Of a DNA stretch of 64,000 nucleotides, positions 63,694 through 64,000 are shown in pieces; position 1 is the first letter of the stretch, and each line of letters starts with the position of its first letter. The notes under the pieces are model-generated. The model saw only the letters and a list, made by a program, of their open reading frames with translations. It searched no databases and was not told the DNA's origin. This DNA comes from Bacillus sp. REN16 (GTDB lineage: Bacteria > Bacillota > Bacilli > Bacillales > Bacillaceae_L), in assembly GCF_020731355.1 (NCBI RefSeq), contig NZ_JAJFZK010000008.1:62001-126000 (forward strand), written 5' to 3'. The translations under genes were made by a program, and so were the position numbers.

Positions 63694-64000
63694 ATGAGTC
63701 AGGTTGAGTTGGTTAACATCTCCAAATCATACGATAAACAAAAGGATGTATTGAATGGAATCAATGTAACAATAAAGAAAGGGGAGTTTTTTGTACTTGT
63801 TGGTCCTTCTGGATCTGGGAAGAGTACGTTGCTCAGAATGATAGCGGGACTCGAAGAAATTTCTGATGGGATTTTAAAGATTAACAATGAGGCAGTAAAT
63901 CATCTCCCTCCGAAAAATCGAGATTTATCGATGGTCTTTCAAAATTACGCTTTATATCCACACTTGACGGTTGAGCAAAACATTCTGTTTGGTTTAAAAG
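63694..64000 (+). CDS. Sugar ABC transporter ATP-binding protein (UgpC/MsmX type), cut by window edge
   Basis: First 102 residues of a MalK/UgpC-type ATPase: SQVELVNISKSYDKQ, Walker [22 protein letters not shown]-loop MVFQNYALYPHLTVEQNI. It runs off the right edge with the signature and Walker B missing. AAGGAGG 7 nt before the ATG. It is highly similar to the UgpC at 23757-24890, so it is a paralogue that probably energises another carbohydrate importer. Confidence 0.9.
   Translation, partial: MSQVELVNISKSYDKQKDVLNGINVTIKKGEFFVLVGPSGSGKSTLLRMIAGLEEISDGILKINNEAVNHLPPKNRDLSMVFQNYALYPHLTVEQNILFGLK

Overview
The window looks like chromosomal DNA from a low-GC, spore-forming Bacillaceae (Bacillus or Neobacillus type). 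The evidence is B. subtilis-like gene sets (glv, niaP, sigM-yhdL-yhdK, csoR-copZ-copA, yrk-type sulfur genes, MutS2 family), strong AGGAGG ribosome sites, frequent TTG/GTG starts, intrinsic terminators, a lysine riboswitch and dispersed repeats of a Bacillaceae type. No rRNA, tRNA, CRISPR array, phage block or intact insertion sequence was seen.

Layout. 1-2.6 kb: end of an alpha-glucoside PTS permease and its 6-phospho-alpha-glucosidase. 2.8-5.5 kb: an amidohydrolase and a niacin transporter with a NiaR-type operator. 5.6-8.3 kb: lysine riboswitch and an amino-acid ABC transporter. 8.4-12.5 kb: amino-acid permease, a sensor kinase cut off before its catalytic domain, and a SigM-type sigma/anti-sigma operon with a candidate self-recognised promoter. 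12.9-13.6 kb: azoreductase. 13.6-20.6 kb: a reactive-sulfur regulon (CoA-disulfide reductase-rhodanese, two TusA domains, DsrE, several rhodaneses, persulfide dioxygenase, TauE/SafE exporter, CstR) punctuated by repeated CstR-type operators. 20.6-24.9 kb: glycerol-3-phosphate ABC transporter on the minus strand. 25.0-27.0 kb: gene decay (a PPOX fragment and a three-times frameshifted ProP-like gene). 27.1-32.3 kb: two-component system with an FtsX-type ABC exporter. 32.4-37.6 kb: YidC, CsoR-controlled copper genes and a small siroheme reductase-like protein. 37.7-41.2 kb: a Phd-Uma2 fusion, a Lin0512 protein, and an FAD oxidoreductase next to an ECF41-type sigma factor. 41.3-47.0 kb: an amino-acid uptake and PLP-enzyme cluster. 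47.0-50.1 kb: shikimate kinase, a variant dehydroquinase, CAP-domain and SGNH proteins. 50.3-54.5 kb: a MutS2 paralogue without the Smr nuclease behind a long terminated leader, and two orphan Opp-type permeases. 54.7-59.1 kb: a glycine-zipper protein, a 163-nt dispersed repeat, a papain-fold protein and a TetR/ABC exporter unit. 59.2-64 kb: GIY-YIG plus DUF2087 pair, a Mef-like efflux pump behind an ErmDL-like leader peptide and attenuator, VOC and DinB proteins, and the start of a sugar ABC ATPase cut by the right edge.

Most interesting are two attenuator-type leaders about 8 kb apart. One precedes the Mef-like pump and encodes a peptide almost identical in its first ten residues to known macrolide stalling peptides. 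The other precedes the Smr-less MutS2 paralogue and has a promoter, tiny reading frames, nested stems and an intrinsic terminator. MutS2 proteins act on collided ribosomes, so the second may be an undescribed translation-stress-inducible ribosome-rescue gene. That link is inference.
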